NCBI RefSeq assembly: GCF_016722925.1
Contig: NZ_JAEQNC010000014.1
Span: forward strand, 1-64,000
DNA: 64,000 nucleotides
From: Phytoamicus setariae
Lineage (GTDB): Bacteria; Pseudomonadota; Alphaproteobacteria; Rhizobiales; Rhizobiaceae
Direction of reading: 5' to 3'
Below the pieces are notes generated by a model. It was not told where the DNA came from. It was given only the letters and a program-made list of their open reading frames with translations, and searched no databases. The position numbers and the translations under genes were made by a program. Of the stretch, positions 16,781-24,998 are shown piece after piece. Positions within the stretch are counted from its first letter, which is position 1. Each line of letters begins with the position of its first letter.

Positions 16781-17791
16781 ATGCGCCCTTCCGATCTGCT
16801 CCTGCCGATGCCGCAAGGGCTCTATTGCCCGCCCGGCAATTTCTACATCGATCCGGTATCGCCGGTCGGCGCGGCATTGATCACGCATGGACATTCCGAT
16901 CATGCACGTTCGGGCCACGATAAGGTTTTGGCGACATCGCAAACGCTGGACATTATGGCTTTGCGTTATGGAGAGCGTTTTGCGGGTGTCACGCAGGTAG
17001 CGACCGTGGGCGAAGAGATGCAGATCAACGGTGTCAGTGTACGCTTCGTCCCGGCCGGACACGTGCTCGGTTCGGCGCAAATCGTCGTGGAGAAGGACGG
17101 CCTGCGGATCGTGGCGTCGGGCGACTACAAACGCCGGCCGGATGCCACATGCCTGCCGTTCGAGCCGGTTGCCTGCGATGTCTTCATCACCGAGGCCACA
17201 TTCGGCCTGCCGGTATTCCGCCATCCTGACGACCACGACGAGATCCGCCGGCTGCTGCATTCTGTCGAGCAGTTTCCGGAACGGACGCATCTCGTCGGCG
17301 CTTATGCTTTGGGAAAGGCACAGCGCGTCATCAGCCTGCTCAGGCAGGCTGGCTACGACAGGACGATCTATCTGCACGGCGCGCTGGAGAAGCTTTCCAG
17401 TTACTATCAATCGCAGGGTATCGATCTTGGCGATCTGGCACCGGCAACGCTTGAAAAAGGTAACCAGAACGATTTTGCAGGCGAAATCATCATCTGCCCG
17501 CCGTCAGCATTTTCCGATCGTTGGGCGCGGAGGTTTGCCGATCCGATCACCAGCTTTGCCTCCGGCTGGATGCAGATCCGCCAGCGTATCAAGCAGCAGG
17601 GTGTGGAATTGCCGCTCATCTTGTCGGACCATTCCGACTGGGATGAACTGACCGAGACGATCCGGGAGACAGGCGCTTCGGAGATCTGGGTCACGCATGG
17701 GCGCGAGGAGGCATTGGTGCGCTGGTGCGAGCTCAACCAGATTGCGGCGCGGCCGCTGCATCTGGTGGGTTATGAGGACGAGGCGGAATGA
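16781..17791 (+). CDS. ligase-associated DNA exonuclease (MBL/beta-CASP fold)
   Basis: Protein of 336 aa. Metallo-beta-lactamase motif THGHSDHA near residue 33 supplies the metal ligands, and later ASGDYKRRP and the C-terminal HSDW and THG segments fit the beta-CASP nuclease group (SNM1/Pso2-like). It belongs to the family found next to cisplatin-response DNA ligases. It overlaps the ligase gene by four bases, so both are made together for DNA repair, probably of interstrand or end damage. Confidence 0.92.
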   Translation: MRPSDLLLPMPQGLYCPPGNFYIDPVSPVGAALITHGHSDHARSGHDKVLATSQTLDIMALRYGERFAGVTQVATVGEEMQINGVSVRFVPAGHVLGSAQIVVEKDGLRIVASGDYKRRPDATCLPFEPVACDVFITEATFGLPVFRHPDDHDEIRRLLHSVEQFPERTHLVGAYALGKAQRVISLLRQAGYDRTIYLHGALEKLSSYYQSQGIDLGDLAPATLEKGNQNDFAGEIIICPPSAFSDRWARRFADPITSFASGWMQIRQRIKQQGVELPLILSDHSDWDELTETIRETGASEIWVTHGREEALVRWCELNQIAARPLHLVGYEDEAE

Positions 17792-19386
17792 GGGGCTTTT
17801 CCGAACTCATCGACCGTCTGGTGCTGACGCCCTCGCGCAATGGAAAGCTGCGCCTGCTCAAGGATTATTTCGCGGAAACGCCCGATCCGGATCGCGGTTA
17901 TGCGCTGGCGGCGCTGACGGATGGCCTCGATATTCCCGCGATCAAACCGGCGCTGCTGCGCACGCTTGCGGTGGAGCGGATCGACGAGGTGCTGTTTACC
18001 TATAGCTACGACTATATCGGCGATCTCGCGGAAACCGTTTCGCTCATCTGGCCCGAAAACGAGGCGCTTGCTTCATCCGATCCGCTCCGCCTATCCCAGA
18101 TTGTCGTGACCCTGATGAATGCTTCGCGCATCGATGCACCCAGGCAGTTTGCTGCCATCCTCGACCAGTTGGACGCGCCCGGGCGCTACGCGGTTATCAA
18201 ATTGGTGACCGGGGGCTTGCGGATTGGCGTCTCGTCGGGCCTTGCCAAACAGGCATTGACGGATTTTGGCGGCAAGGACGTTATCGAGATCGAAGAACTC
18301 TGGCATGGGTTGAAGATTCCTTATATGGAACTGTTCGCGTGGCTGGAGGGCAGGGCGGAGAAGCCGCAAAACGCCGCCCAAGCGCTGTTCCGTCCCGTCA
18401 TGCTCGCCAACCCGGTGCAGGAGGGCGATCTCGACCTGCTCTTGCCATCAGACTTCCGCGCCGAATGGAAATGGGACGGCATCCGCGTGCAGGTAAGCTC
18501 GGAAGGCGGTGTACGGCGCATGTATTCCCGCAGCGGTGACGAGATATCGGGCACGTTCCCCGACATTCTGGATGCGATCAACTTCAAGGCGGTGATCGAC
18601 GGCGAATTGCTGGTCGGCACGCCGCCGGATCACGTCGGCACCTTCAGCGACCTGCAGCAGCGGCTGAACCGCAAGAGCGTATCACCGAAGCTGATGGCGC
18701 AATATCCAGCCTTCGTGCGTTGCTATGACCTGTTGATGGAAGATGGCAAGGATCTGCGCACGCTCGGCTTCGATGAACGGCGAACCAGATTGGAACGGCT
18801 GGTCGCCACGCTCGATGCCACGCGTTTCGATCTCTCGCCGCAGCTCTCCTACGAAGACTGGGACCAACTTGACCGCATGCGCCAGCAACCGACCCATCCG
18901 ATCATAGAAGGCGTGATGCTCAAGCAAAAGGATTCGCCCTACCTTCCGGGAAGACGCAAGGGGCCATGGTTCAAGTGGAAGCGCGATCCCTACACCATCG
19001 ATGCGGTTTTGATGTATGCCCAGCGCGGCCACGGCAAGCGCTCGAGCTTTTATTCCGATTACACATTCGGCGTCTGGCAGGAGCAGGAAGGCATTCGGCA
19101 ACTGGTGCCCGTCGGCAAGGCCTATTTCGGCTTCAGCGACGAGGAGCTGGCGCAGATCGACAAGTATGTCCGCGACAACACGATCGAGCGCTTCGGGCCG
19201 GTGCGTTCGATCAAGGCGACCGAGGCGGAAGGACTTGTGTTCGAAGTCGCCTTCGAGGGATTGAGCCGCTCGACGCGGCACAAATCCGGCGTGGCGATGC
19301 GCTTTCCACGGATATCGCGGCTGCGTTGGGACAAGCCGGCGGGCGAGGCTGACACGCTTGAAAATCTCGAGGCGCTGCTGGGCTAA
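17788..19386 (+). CDS. ATP-dependent DNA ligase (cisplatin damage response type)
   Basis: Protein of 532 aa. An N-terminal DNA-binding domain (about 1-195) is followed by the adenylation domain with the nucleotidyl-lysine motif EWKWDGIRVQV (Lys near 228), motif III (PAFVRCYDLL), IEGVMLKQK, and FKWKRDP, and then an OB-fold domain. In many Proteobacteria this ligase and the exonuclease occur with an Lhr-type helicase and a Pde phosphoesterase; neither follows here, since the next gene runs on the opposite strand and ends at the ligase stop. Confidence 0.93.
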   Translation: MRGFSELIDRLVLTPSRNGKLRLLKDYFAETPDPDRGYALAALTDGLDIPAIKPALLRTLAVERIDEVLFTYSYDYIGDLAETVSLIWPENEALASSDPLRLSQIVVTLMNASRIDAPRQFAAILDQLDAPGRYAVIKLVTGGLRIGVSSGLAKQALTDFGGKDVIEIEELWHGLKIPYMELFAWLEGRAEKPQNAAQALFRPVMLANPVQEGDLDLLLPSDFRAEWKWDGIRVQVSSEGGVRRMYSRSGDEISGTFPDILDAINFKAVIDGELLVGTPPDHVGTFSDLQQRLNRKSVSPKLMAQYPAFVRCYDLLMEDGKDLRTLGFDERRTRLERLVATLDATRFDLSPQLSYEDWDQLDRMRQQPTHPIIEGVMLKQKDSPYLPGRRKGPWFKWKRDPYTIDAVLMYAQRGHGKRSSFYSDYTFGVWQEQEGIRQLVPVGKAYFGFSDEELAQIDKYVRDNTIERFGPVRSIKATEAEGLVFEVAFEGLSRSTRHKSGVAMRFPRISRLRWDKPAGEADTLENLEALLG

Positions 19387-20720
19387 TCGACTTTCCTGAT
19401 TGTCGGCGTTCCGGCCACATCCAACCTTATTCGTCCTCGGCCGACGTGAACGATTTGAATGGGAAATCCCTTGGCTTCAAGCCGGCGGCGCAGAAGCAGA
19501 AGACGAGTTTCGAGGTTGTCCTTGAGATCGGGTAATCTGAGCGCTTCCGTGAGCCGGATCTCTCGGTTGGTGAATTCGCTTCGCCCTTCCGAAATCGACC
19601 GATCGATCAAGTAGGCCAGCAGGCGGCCAGCCACCCCTTTGATCACATAATCGTTGCCGATAAAAATGCTGTCATCAAAGGCGTGATGCGTGATGGCGAT
19701 CGGCTCCCCGTACGATGTGGAGGGCGCCTGGCGGGACGGTGCGGCGATGGTTTCGAATGCTTCTGTTTCACTGAGCGCGAGGGCCGCTGCGGTCTGGCGT
19801 CCCAGGATTTCGATAGCAGCCACGTCCTCGTCGCGAAAAGCCAGTCGCTCGTTGCTTTCGACAAAGATAACTCCACGAACAGCCTGACGAACGATGATGG
19901 GAACCGCCAGCTGGCTCATGGCGTCGGCCAGACGGGGCAGGGCTATGGTGCGCGCCTCGTTCTCGTCCGTACCAGAGGTATGAATGATTGCTTCGCCCAT
20001 CCTCCGTACGCGGCTCATGTCGCTCACCTTGATCGGGCGTCCATGCGCGGCAGCGGAGGCGATCAGGTCGTTTTCGCCGCGCACTTCCGAACCAAGGCCC
20101 GAACGTTCGTAACCGATGCTGCCGACCGTGGTCAGCACGCCGGCGGCAGGATCGTTCAGAAGAACCAATGCGTGCTTGCAAGAAAGCTCGCTGCTGAGGC
20201 CCGCGAGCAATGCATCCATGATGCCGCCAACATCGGTTGCACGGTCAATGGCCTCTGCGATGCGCGCAACAGCGGTTAGTTCAGCAGGGCGGCGGTTGGC
20301 AACCTCGTCGCGGATCTCCGCATTGGATTTGGCGATCCTGATCTCGTGGACCCGAAAAATATCAGCGCTTCTCAGCCGCATGATCCCCGCCATGCCCACT
20401 TGGGCGCTGCTGGCCTTCAGATGCAGGGCGATGTGGTCGAAGAGCACGCCGTTGTCCACTGAGCGTTGGAATTCGATATCGAGCGTATATTGCGTACCAT
20501 TGTTGCCATCGACCAACATCAGCGTGGCGTGGGGATTGGCCCGCACATTGGCTGCGGTCTTAGCAAAGAACTGGTTCGAGAGCGCTATATGATCGTCGTC
20601 TATCATCACCACATGTGAAAGATAGGAAATATTCGGCGTACCGTCCGCCGACACTGTGGCGATGATCGACGGAATGACGCCCTCGAAACAGGCATGCAGG
20701 TCGGCAAGCGCCACTCTCAT
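19383..20720 (-). CDS. PPOX-fold/GAF protein with C-terminal winged-helix-like domain
   Basis: Protein of 445 aa with three parts: a flavin-reductase-like PNPOx split barrel (about 1-140), a GAF domain (about 160-315), and a C-terminal region (about 350-445) beginning FIGNDYVIKGVAGRLLAYLI that resembles a winged-helix DNA-binding or response domain. Start ATG 20720 overlaps the stop of the upstream PPOX gene (ATGA). Together these suggest a cofactor- (FMN, F420 or haem) or redox-responsive sensor; the function is inference only. Confidence 0.75.
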   Translation of the reverse strand: MRVALADLHACFEGVIPSIIATVSADGTPNISYLSHVVMIDDDHIALSNQFFAKTAANVRANPHATLMLVDGNNGTQYTLDIEFQRSVDNGVLFDHIALHLKASSAQVGMAGIMRLRSADIFRVHEIRIAKSNAEIRDEVANRRPAELTAVARIAEAIDRATDVGGIMDALLAGLSSELSCKHALVLLNDPAAGVLTTVGSIGYERSGLGSEVRGENDLIASAAAHGRPIKVSDMSRVRRMGEAIIHTSGTDENEARTIALPRLADAMSQLAVPIIVRQAVRGVIFVESNERLAFRDEDVAAIEILGRQTAAALALSETEAFETIAAPSRQAPSTSYGEPIAITHHAFDDSIFIGNDYVIKGVAGRLLAYLIDRSISEGRSEFTNREIRLTEALRLPDLKDNLETRLLLLRRRLEAKGFPIQIVHVGRGRIRLDVAGTPTIRKVD

Positions 20721-21187
20721 GACGGTCGTCCCGCAGTTCTGCCGGCATTCGGGCCTGGTGTCTGCACATAGATTTCGGACACTGCCAGCGTCGCCACCAT
20801 CGCATCGCGATTGGTGAGCCATGGTGCGGCAATCATTCCCGGTACGCCCAAGTCGATGAGTTCGGCGCGAATGGCATCGATGAAGTGGTCTGAGCGACGA
20901 TAGTCGTCGGCATCGGGAGAGCGGAGCCAGGCCTTGCCTTTCATTTGATAGGTCACATAGTCCGACGGACAGACGAAGGTTGCCGCCAAACGGCCGGTGT
21001 CGTGGATATTGGCAATCGTTTCAGGCCATTGCCAGCTCGAGATCGTTATGTCGATATGCCCGCCCTCTGAGGGCAGGAACACGCCAACCGCCCTGGCAAT
21101 TGCCGGACGGCACTCTGCGCCTGCGGTGCCGACGATGATCATCAGCGGCTTTTTCAGAAACTGCTTCAGGCCTTCATCAAGTTGCAA
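20717..21187 (-). CDS. pyridoxamine 5'-phosphate oxidase-like (PPOX) protein
   Basis: Protein of 156 aa with a single split-barrel domain (IIVGTAGAECRPAIARAVGV near the start; WPETIANIHDTGRLAATFVC). Such proteins bind FMN, F420 or haem. It is coupled to the GAF-containing PPOX gene by an ATGA overlap, so the two probably act together. No more specific family is recognisable. Confidence 0.8.
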   Translation of the reverse strand: MQLDEGLKQFLKKPLMIIVGTAGAECRPAIARAVGVFLPSEGGHIDITISSWQWPETIANIHDTGRLAATFVCPSDYVTYQMKGKAWLRSPDADDYRRSDHFIDAIRAELIDLGVPGMIAAPWLTNRDAMVATLAVSEIYVQTPGPNAGRTAGRPS

Positions 21188-21323
21188 GCCAATGCTCCCT
21201 CGGAAACTCTCTCTCGTTTAGCAAAGATTTAGGAAGAAGGCATGCGTCTTTTAGGCACCATTTAGGAACGCGGATTTCGAATAAAAGATACCAGCTCTCC
21301 ATTCGCAACAATGGAGTGAACCC

Positions 21324-22862
21324 ATGCAGAGTATCATCCCCCATATCATGCCGGCTAGCGCAGTGGCCGTGATCGGTGCCGGGCCGAGCGGTCTTGCTGC
21401 TGCACGCTGGCTTGCCCAGCACGGCTTCGAACCGGTGGTTTTCGAAGCTTCCGGCCGCGTCGGCGGCCAGTGGAATACCGGCGCTGAACATAGCGCCACC
21501 TGGCCCGGCATGCGGACCAATACCAGCCGGGTGATGACCGTCTTTTCGGACCTCGATTATCCCGAGGGGACGGCGACCTATCCGCGGCACGACCAAGTGC
21601 AGGCTTACCTTGAAGCCTACGCGGAGAAGTTCGGTCTCGCGCGTTGCATAAGGTTCAACTCCGCCGTCGAACTGCTTGATCGTGCGCCGGGCCATGGGTG
21701 GCTTGTCCGCTCGCGCCAGAATGGTCTGGAAAAGGCGGAGATTTTCGTTCACGTCGTCGTGGCCACAGGCCGTTTCGTCGAAACCAGCATGCCGGAAATT
21801 CCCGGTCTCGAGAGCTTTGTTGGATCGCTCGGTATCTGCCACACCAAGGACTATCGTGGAGCGACGGTCTATCGTGGCAAGTCTGTCCTGATGGCCGGCT
21901 GCTCGATCAGTGCGCTGGAAATCGCCTCCGACATCGCGTTCGGCGGCGCAGCCGGAGTTCTGGCGAGCTATCGCAAGCAACGCTATGTGCTGCCCAAGCT
22001 GATTGCGGGCGTGCCGACCGAGCATGTGATGTTCACCCGCGCGGCTGCAATGGCTGCCCGTATGTTGCCGCCCGATATTCTCGCGGCCGGCATGCGCGAC
22101 AAGGTCGTGTCCGTTTCGGGAAGCCCGGCACAGTTCGGTGCGTTCGAGCCGGATGCCAACATCTTTGCCGCTGGCATTACCCAGTCTCAGCATTTTCTGC
22201 CGGCAGTGGCGGAAGGCCGGATCGGCGTGAAGCCCTGGATCGAGCGCATTGATGGACGCACGGTGCATTTTGCCGACGGAAGCCGCGCCGCGCCGGACGG
22301 TATCGTCTTCGGCACCGGCTATAAGCTCTCCCTGCCGTGGCTCGCGCCAGAGATCGGTAGGCTGCTCGCCATCGATGGCGGGCATATCGATCTGCATGAG
22401 CATACCTTCCATCCGGATCTCCCGGGGCTGGCCTTCCTCGGTCTTTATGACGCAGTCGGTCCGACCTTCCCGGTGCTTGAATTGCAGGCTCGGTGGGTTG
22501 CTTATGCGCTGTCCGGCATACGGTCGATGCCGTCGCGCGAAGCGATGCAACAGGGCATCGAACAGGCGCGCGCCGGGCGCGGCGGCCCGACCGGCATTCC
22601 AATGAACATGCTGGCCATGCTGTTTGCCGGCAATGCAGGTGTCGAACCCAGACTCGGGAACTGGCGGCAGATAGAGAGAGCCCTGCTTGCCGGGCCGCTC
22701 TCTCCGGCTTCGTTCCGGCTGGACGGGCCTGATGCCGTGGCCGATGCTGCGGAACGGGTGAAGGCGGCAGCGCGTGCGTTCGGCTGCATCACCAGCGAGG
22801 ACTACACCTCCGAGGAAGGCTTGATGCGCGCCATCGTCCTGCCGAACATGCAGGCGGCCTGA
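21324..22862 (+). CDS. flavin-containing monooxygenase (FMO-like)
   Basis: Protein of 512 aa. The FAD fold GAGPSGLAAARWL is near residue 14, then EASGRVGGQW. An FMO-like fingerprint (FVGSLGICHTKDYRG) is near 169-183, and the NADPH fold (LMAGCSISALEIA) lies at about 190. The predicted reaction is NADPH- and O2-dependent oxygenation of N- or S-containing or ketone substrates. ATG 21324 has GGAGTG upstream. It is a single-gene unit; the substrate is unknown. Confidence 0.88.
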   Translation: MQSIIPHIMPASAVAVIGAGPSGLAAARWLAQHGFEPVVFEASGRVGGQWNTGAEHSATWPGMRTNTSRVMTVFSDLDYPEGTATYPRHDQVQAYLEAYAEKFGLARCIRFNSAVELLDRAPGHGWLVRSRQNGLEKAEIFVHVVVATGRFVETSMPEIPGLESFVGSLGICHTKDYRGATVYRGKSVLMAGCSISALEIASDIAFGGAAGVLASYRKQRYVLPKLIAGVPTEHVMFTRAAAMAARMLPPDILAAGMRDKVVSVSGSPAQFGAFEPDANIFAAGITQSQHFLPAVAEGRIGVKPWIERIDGRTVHFADGSRAAPDGIVFGTGYKLSLPWLAPEIGRLLAIDGGHIDLHEHTFHPDLPGLAFLGLYDAVGPTFPVLELQARWVAYALSGIRSMPSREAMQQGIEQARAGRGGPTGIPMNMLAMLFAGNAGVEPRLGNWRQIERALLAGPLSPASFRLDGPDAVADAAERVKAAARAFGCITSEDYTSEEGLMRAIVLPNMQAA

Positions 22863-22885
22863 TCAGCGTCGCGTCACTTAAAAAT

Positions 22886-22919
22886 GGCGGCTGCGGCAGA
22901 ATTTACTGACGCAGCCGCC
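22886..22919 (-). terminator. terminator of the sigJ operon
   Basis: A perfect 10-bp stem (GGCGGCTGCG and CGCAGCCGCC) with a 14-base loop lies between the convergent FMO and sigJ genes. On the minus strand it is followed by ATTTTT, so it terminates sigJ; it may also work on the + strand. Confidence 0.7.
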
Positions 22920-22936
22920 CGGTGCTTTGAGGCCAC

Positions 22937-23794
22937 TCAGTGCAAGTGCTTCAGCTTGTCCGGGTTACGCACGACATAGATGGCGACGACCTTGCCGTCT
23001 TCGATTTCAAGCGCGGTCGTTTGCAGTTCGCCATCCGCTTCTCGCGTCACGAAGCCGGGAAGCCCGTTGACGAAGCCGGTGTGTACGAGATGTGAGCCGT
23101 GCTTGATGAACAGCGCTGCCAGATGCTCGTGCACATTCATGACGGCTTCGAGGCCCAGGATCGGCTTGATTGCCGCAGAACGCTTGCCGCCGCCATCGGC
23201 ATGGATACTGACATCGGCTGCAAGCATTGCACCGAGCGCCTTCATGTCGCCGCTGCGTGAGGCCGTAAAGAAGGCCGTCGCCAGTTCAAGGCCGTGCTGT
23301 TGATCCACCTTGAAGCGCGGCCGTGCTTCTCGGACGTGGCTGCGGGCACGTGCTGCAAGTTGACGGCAGGCGGCCGGATCGCGCTGGATGGTTTCTGCGA
23401 CCTCTTCGAAACCCAGCCCAAAGACATCGTGCAGTAGAAAGGCCGCCCGCTCGAGCGGAGAAAGGCGTTCGAGCGCCAGCATCAGTGGCAAGGTGACGTC
23501 CTCCTCCTGTTCCTCTTCAACGACAGGATCGGGAAGCCACGGCCCGACATAGGTCTCGCGCTGTCGCCGCGCGGATTTGAGCTGGTCCAGGCAGAGTCGG
23601 GTGACGGTACGGCGCAGGAACGCTTCGGGTTCCCTTACCGAAGGGCGGTCAGCCCGGATCCAGCGGATGAACGCCTCCTGCACCATGTCTTCGGCATCGG
23701 CAACGGATCCCAGCATCCGATAGGCGACCCGTATGAGCTTGGGACGCAGCGGGTCGAATGTCGTCGCTGCGTCTTCCTGGCCGAACCCCGTCAT
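22937..23794 (-). CDS. sigJ: ECF RNA polymerase sigma factor, SigJ-like with SnoaL-like domain
   Basis: Protein of 285 aa. Region 2 is around RMLGSVADAEDMVQEAFIRW and region 4 around LPLMLALERLSPLERAAFLL to the HTH near 150. The C-terminal ~110 residues form a SnoaL-like domain typical of the SigJ (ECF41) group, where it controls sigma activity. The start ATG at 23794 overlaps the stop of the AhpD-like gene by one base (TGATG). ECF41 sigmas are typically paired with a carboxymuconolactone decarboxylase-like protein, exactly as here. Confidence 0.9.
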   Translation of the reverse strand: MTGFGQEDAATTFDPLRPKLIRVAYRMLGSVADAEDMVQEAFIRWIRADRPSVREPEAFLRRTVTRLCLDQLKSARRQRETYVGPWLPDPVVEEEQEEDVTLPLMLALERLSPLERAAFLLHDVFGLGFEEVAETIQRDPAACRQLAARARSHVREARPRFKVDQQHGLELATAFFTASRSGDMKALGAMLAADVSIHADGGGKRSAAIKPILGLEAVMNVHEHLAALFIKHGSHLVHTGFVNGLPGFVTREADGELQTTALEIEDGKVVAIYVVRNPDKLKHLH

Positions 23795-24264
23795 CAGGCC
23801 GCCGTCGCCTGGGCCGCCTTCGCCGCCGCTGGATCGATCCACAGGCCGAAACCGACAGCGAGACGGTTCCACCCATTGATGACGTTGATCATAAGCGTGA
23901 GCTTCACCTGTTCCTCCTCGGTGAACTGGTCCTTGAGCGCCTCATAGGCATTCTGATGCGCGTGGCCTTCCGAAAGCCGCGTCAGGGCTTCGGTCCAGCC
24001 TAGTGCGGCCCGTTCGCGAAGGGAATAGCAAGGAGCCTCGCGCCAGGCCGACAGAAGGTAGATGCGCTGTTCCGTCTCGCCCTTCGCACGGGCTTCCGCC
24101 GTGTGCATGTTGATGCAGTTGGCGCAACCGTTGATCTGGGACGCGCGGATTTTGACCAGTTCGATGAGTGAAGGTTCCAGGCTGGCAGCAGCGGCCATGG
24201 ATGTGCCCATCCAGCTCTTCATCAGGGCAGGGGCGGCGGCGAAGGGATCGAGCTTGGCAGTCAT
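23794..24264 (-). CDS. AhpD-like carboxymuconolactone decarboxylase family protein
   Basis: Protein of 156 aa with the AhpD-type redox motif GCANCINMHTAEA (CxxC plus His) around residues 45-58. Members act as alkylhydroperoxidases. It is the gene just before sigJ and overlaps it by one base; such enzymes are usual targets and partners of ECF41 sigma factors. A promoter of its own sigma factor is therefore likely upstream, but I could not identify it. Confidence 0.9.
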   Translation of the reverse strand: MTAKLDPFAAAPALMKSWMGTSMAAAASLEPSLIELVKIRASQINGCANCINMHTAEARAKGETEQRIYLLSAWREAPCYSLRERAALGWTEALTRLSEGHAHQNAYEALKDQFTEEEQVKLTLMINVINGWNRLAVGFGLWIDPAAAKAAQATAA

Positions 24265-24401
24265 GGGTCAGTCTCCTTGGTTGGTTACGACACCATGACG
24301 AGACAGGAATTGCCGGTGTGACATGCACGGCGAATTTTTTGTGACCGAATTCGCGGGTGCATATTGTAGGTGCATCGCTGTCGCGGTGCTTGCGTGCTGC
24401 C

Positions 24402-24890
24402 CTATTTGAGGTCTGCTTCCTCCACGGTCCGCATTGAGATTATGGGATCACCGGTGCAAACGACATCAACGACGTGGTCGAGGCAGGCCACAGAAAAGTG
24501 GTTGAGTGGACCGGGGTGGTTATCTGTGGCCCAAGTGGCTTCAGCGACGTGATCAAGGAAGCCCGACTTTCGGTACGAGCGAAGAAGCTTCCCGCCGAAT
24601 TCCTCGCTGTAATCCAGAGCATAGGACTCGTTACGGGTGGAAAATGCCACGTAGTTCTCGAATATGATAGTGAATGCGTAAAAACCAGCCAGTGTGGTGA
24701 TCGCTCTGCCCGGCCCTAGGATTTCATCGATCGCCGATGAACCTGTTGAGATCGGGCCATACTCTCCCACTGATCTTGCTTCAAAAACCACGAGCTTGAG
24801 GTCCAGGGCATGGTCACCACGTCCGAAACTTTCGAGAGACACATAGACGCAAGAATCCAGTTTCTGACGCATATCAGACTGATCAGTCAT
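24402..24890 (-). CDS. hypothetical protein
   Basis: Unrecognised 162-aa protein without signal peptide or membrane segment. It is acidic and well mixed in composition, with segments ALDLKLVVFEARSVGEYGPI and FENYVAFSTRNESYALDYSE that look like beta-strands of a compact domain. Base composition is slightly lower in GC than its neighbours. Stand-alone on the minus strand between the AhpD/SigJ pair and preA. No function proposed. Confidence 0.75.
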   Translation of the reverse strand: MTDQSDMRQKLDSCVYVSLESFGRGDHALDLKLVVFEARSVGEYGPISTGSSAIDEILGPGRAITTLAGFYAFTIIFENYVAFSTRNESYALDYSEEFGGKLLRSYRKSGFLDHVAEATWATDNHPGPLNHFSVACLDHVVDVVCTGDPIISMRTVEEADLK

Positions 24891-24954
24891 TGGATGCCAT
24901 CCAAAAAATTCTCGGCCGGTATCATCGCGTTACCAACTCATAGAATCAAAATGA

Positions 24955-24973
24955 AACCCCCGTCACCGGGGGT
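24955..24973 (-). terminator. terminator of preTA
   Basis: AACCCCCG-GTG-ACGGGGGTT-type hairpin (24955-24973) lies 26 bases after the preA stop codon and is followed on the minus strand by a T-rich stretch (TTCATTTTG). Confidence 0.7.
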
Positions 24974-24998
24974 TCTGAAGTTTAAGAGGTTGCGAAAC

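Noticed and set aside
21177-22550. A 457-codon minus-strand frame opposite the FMO gene.
   Set aside because: It has no recognisable motifs and is explained by the codon pattern of the FMO gene.
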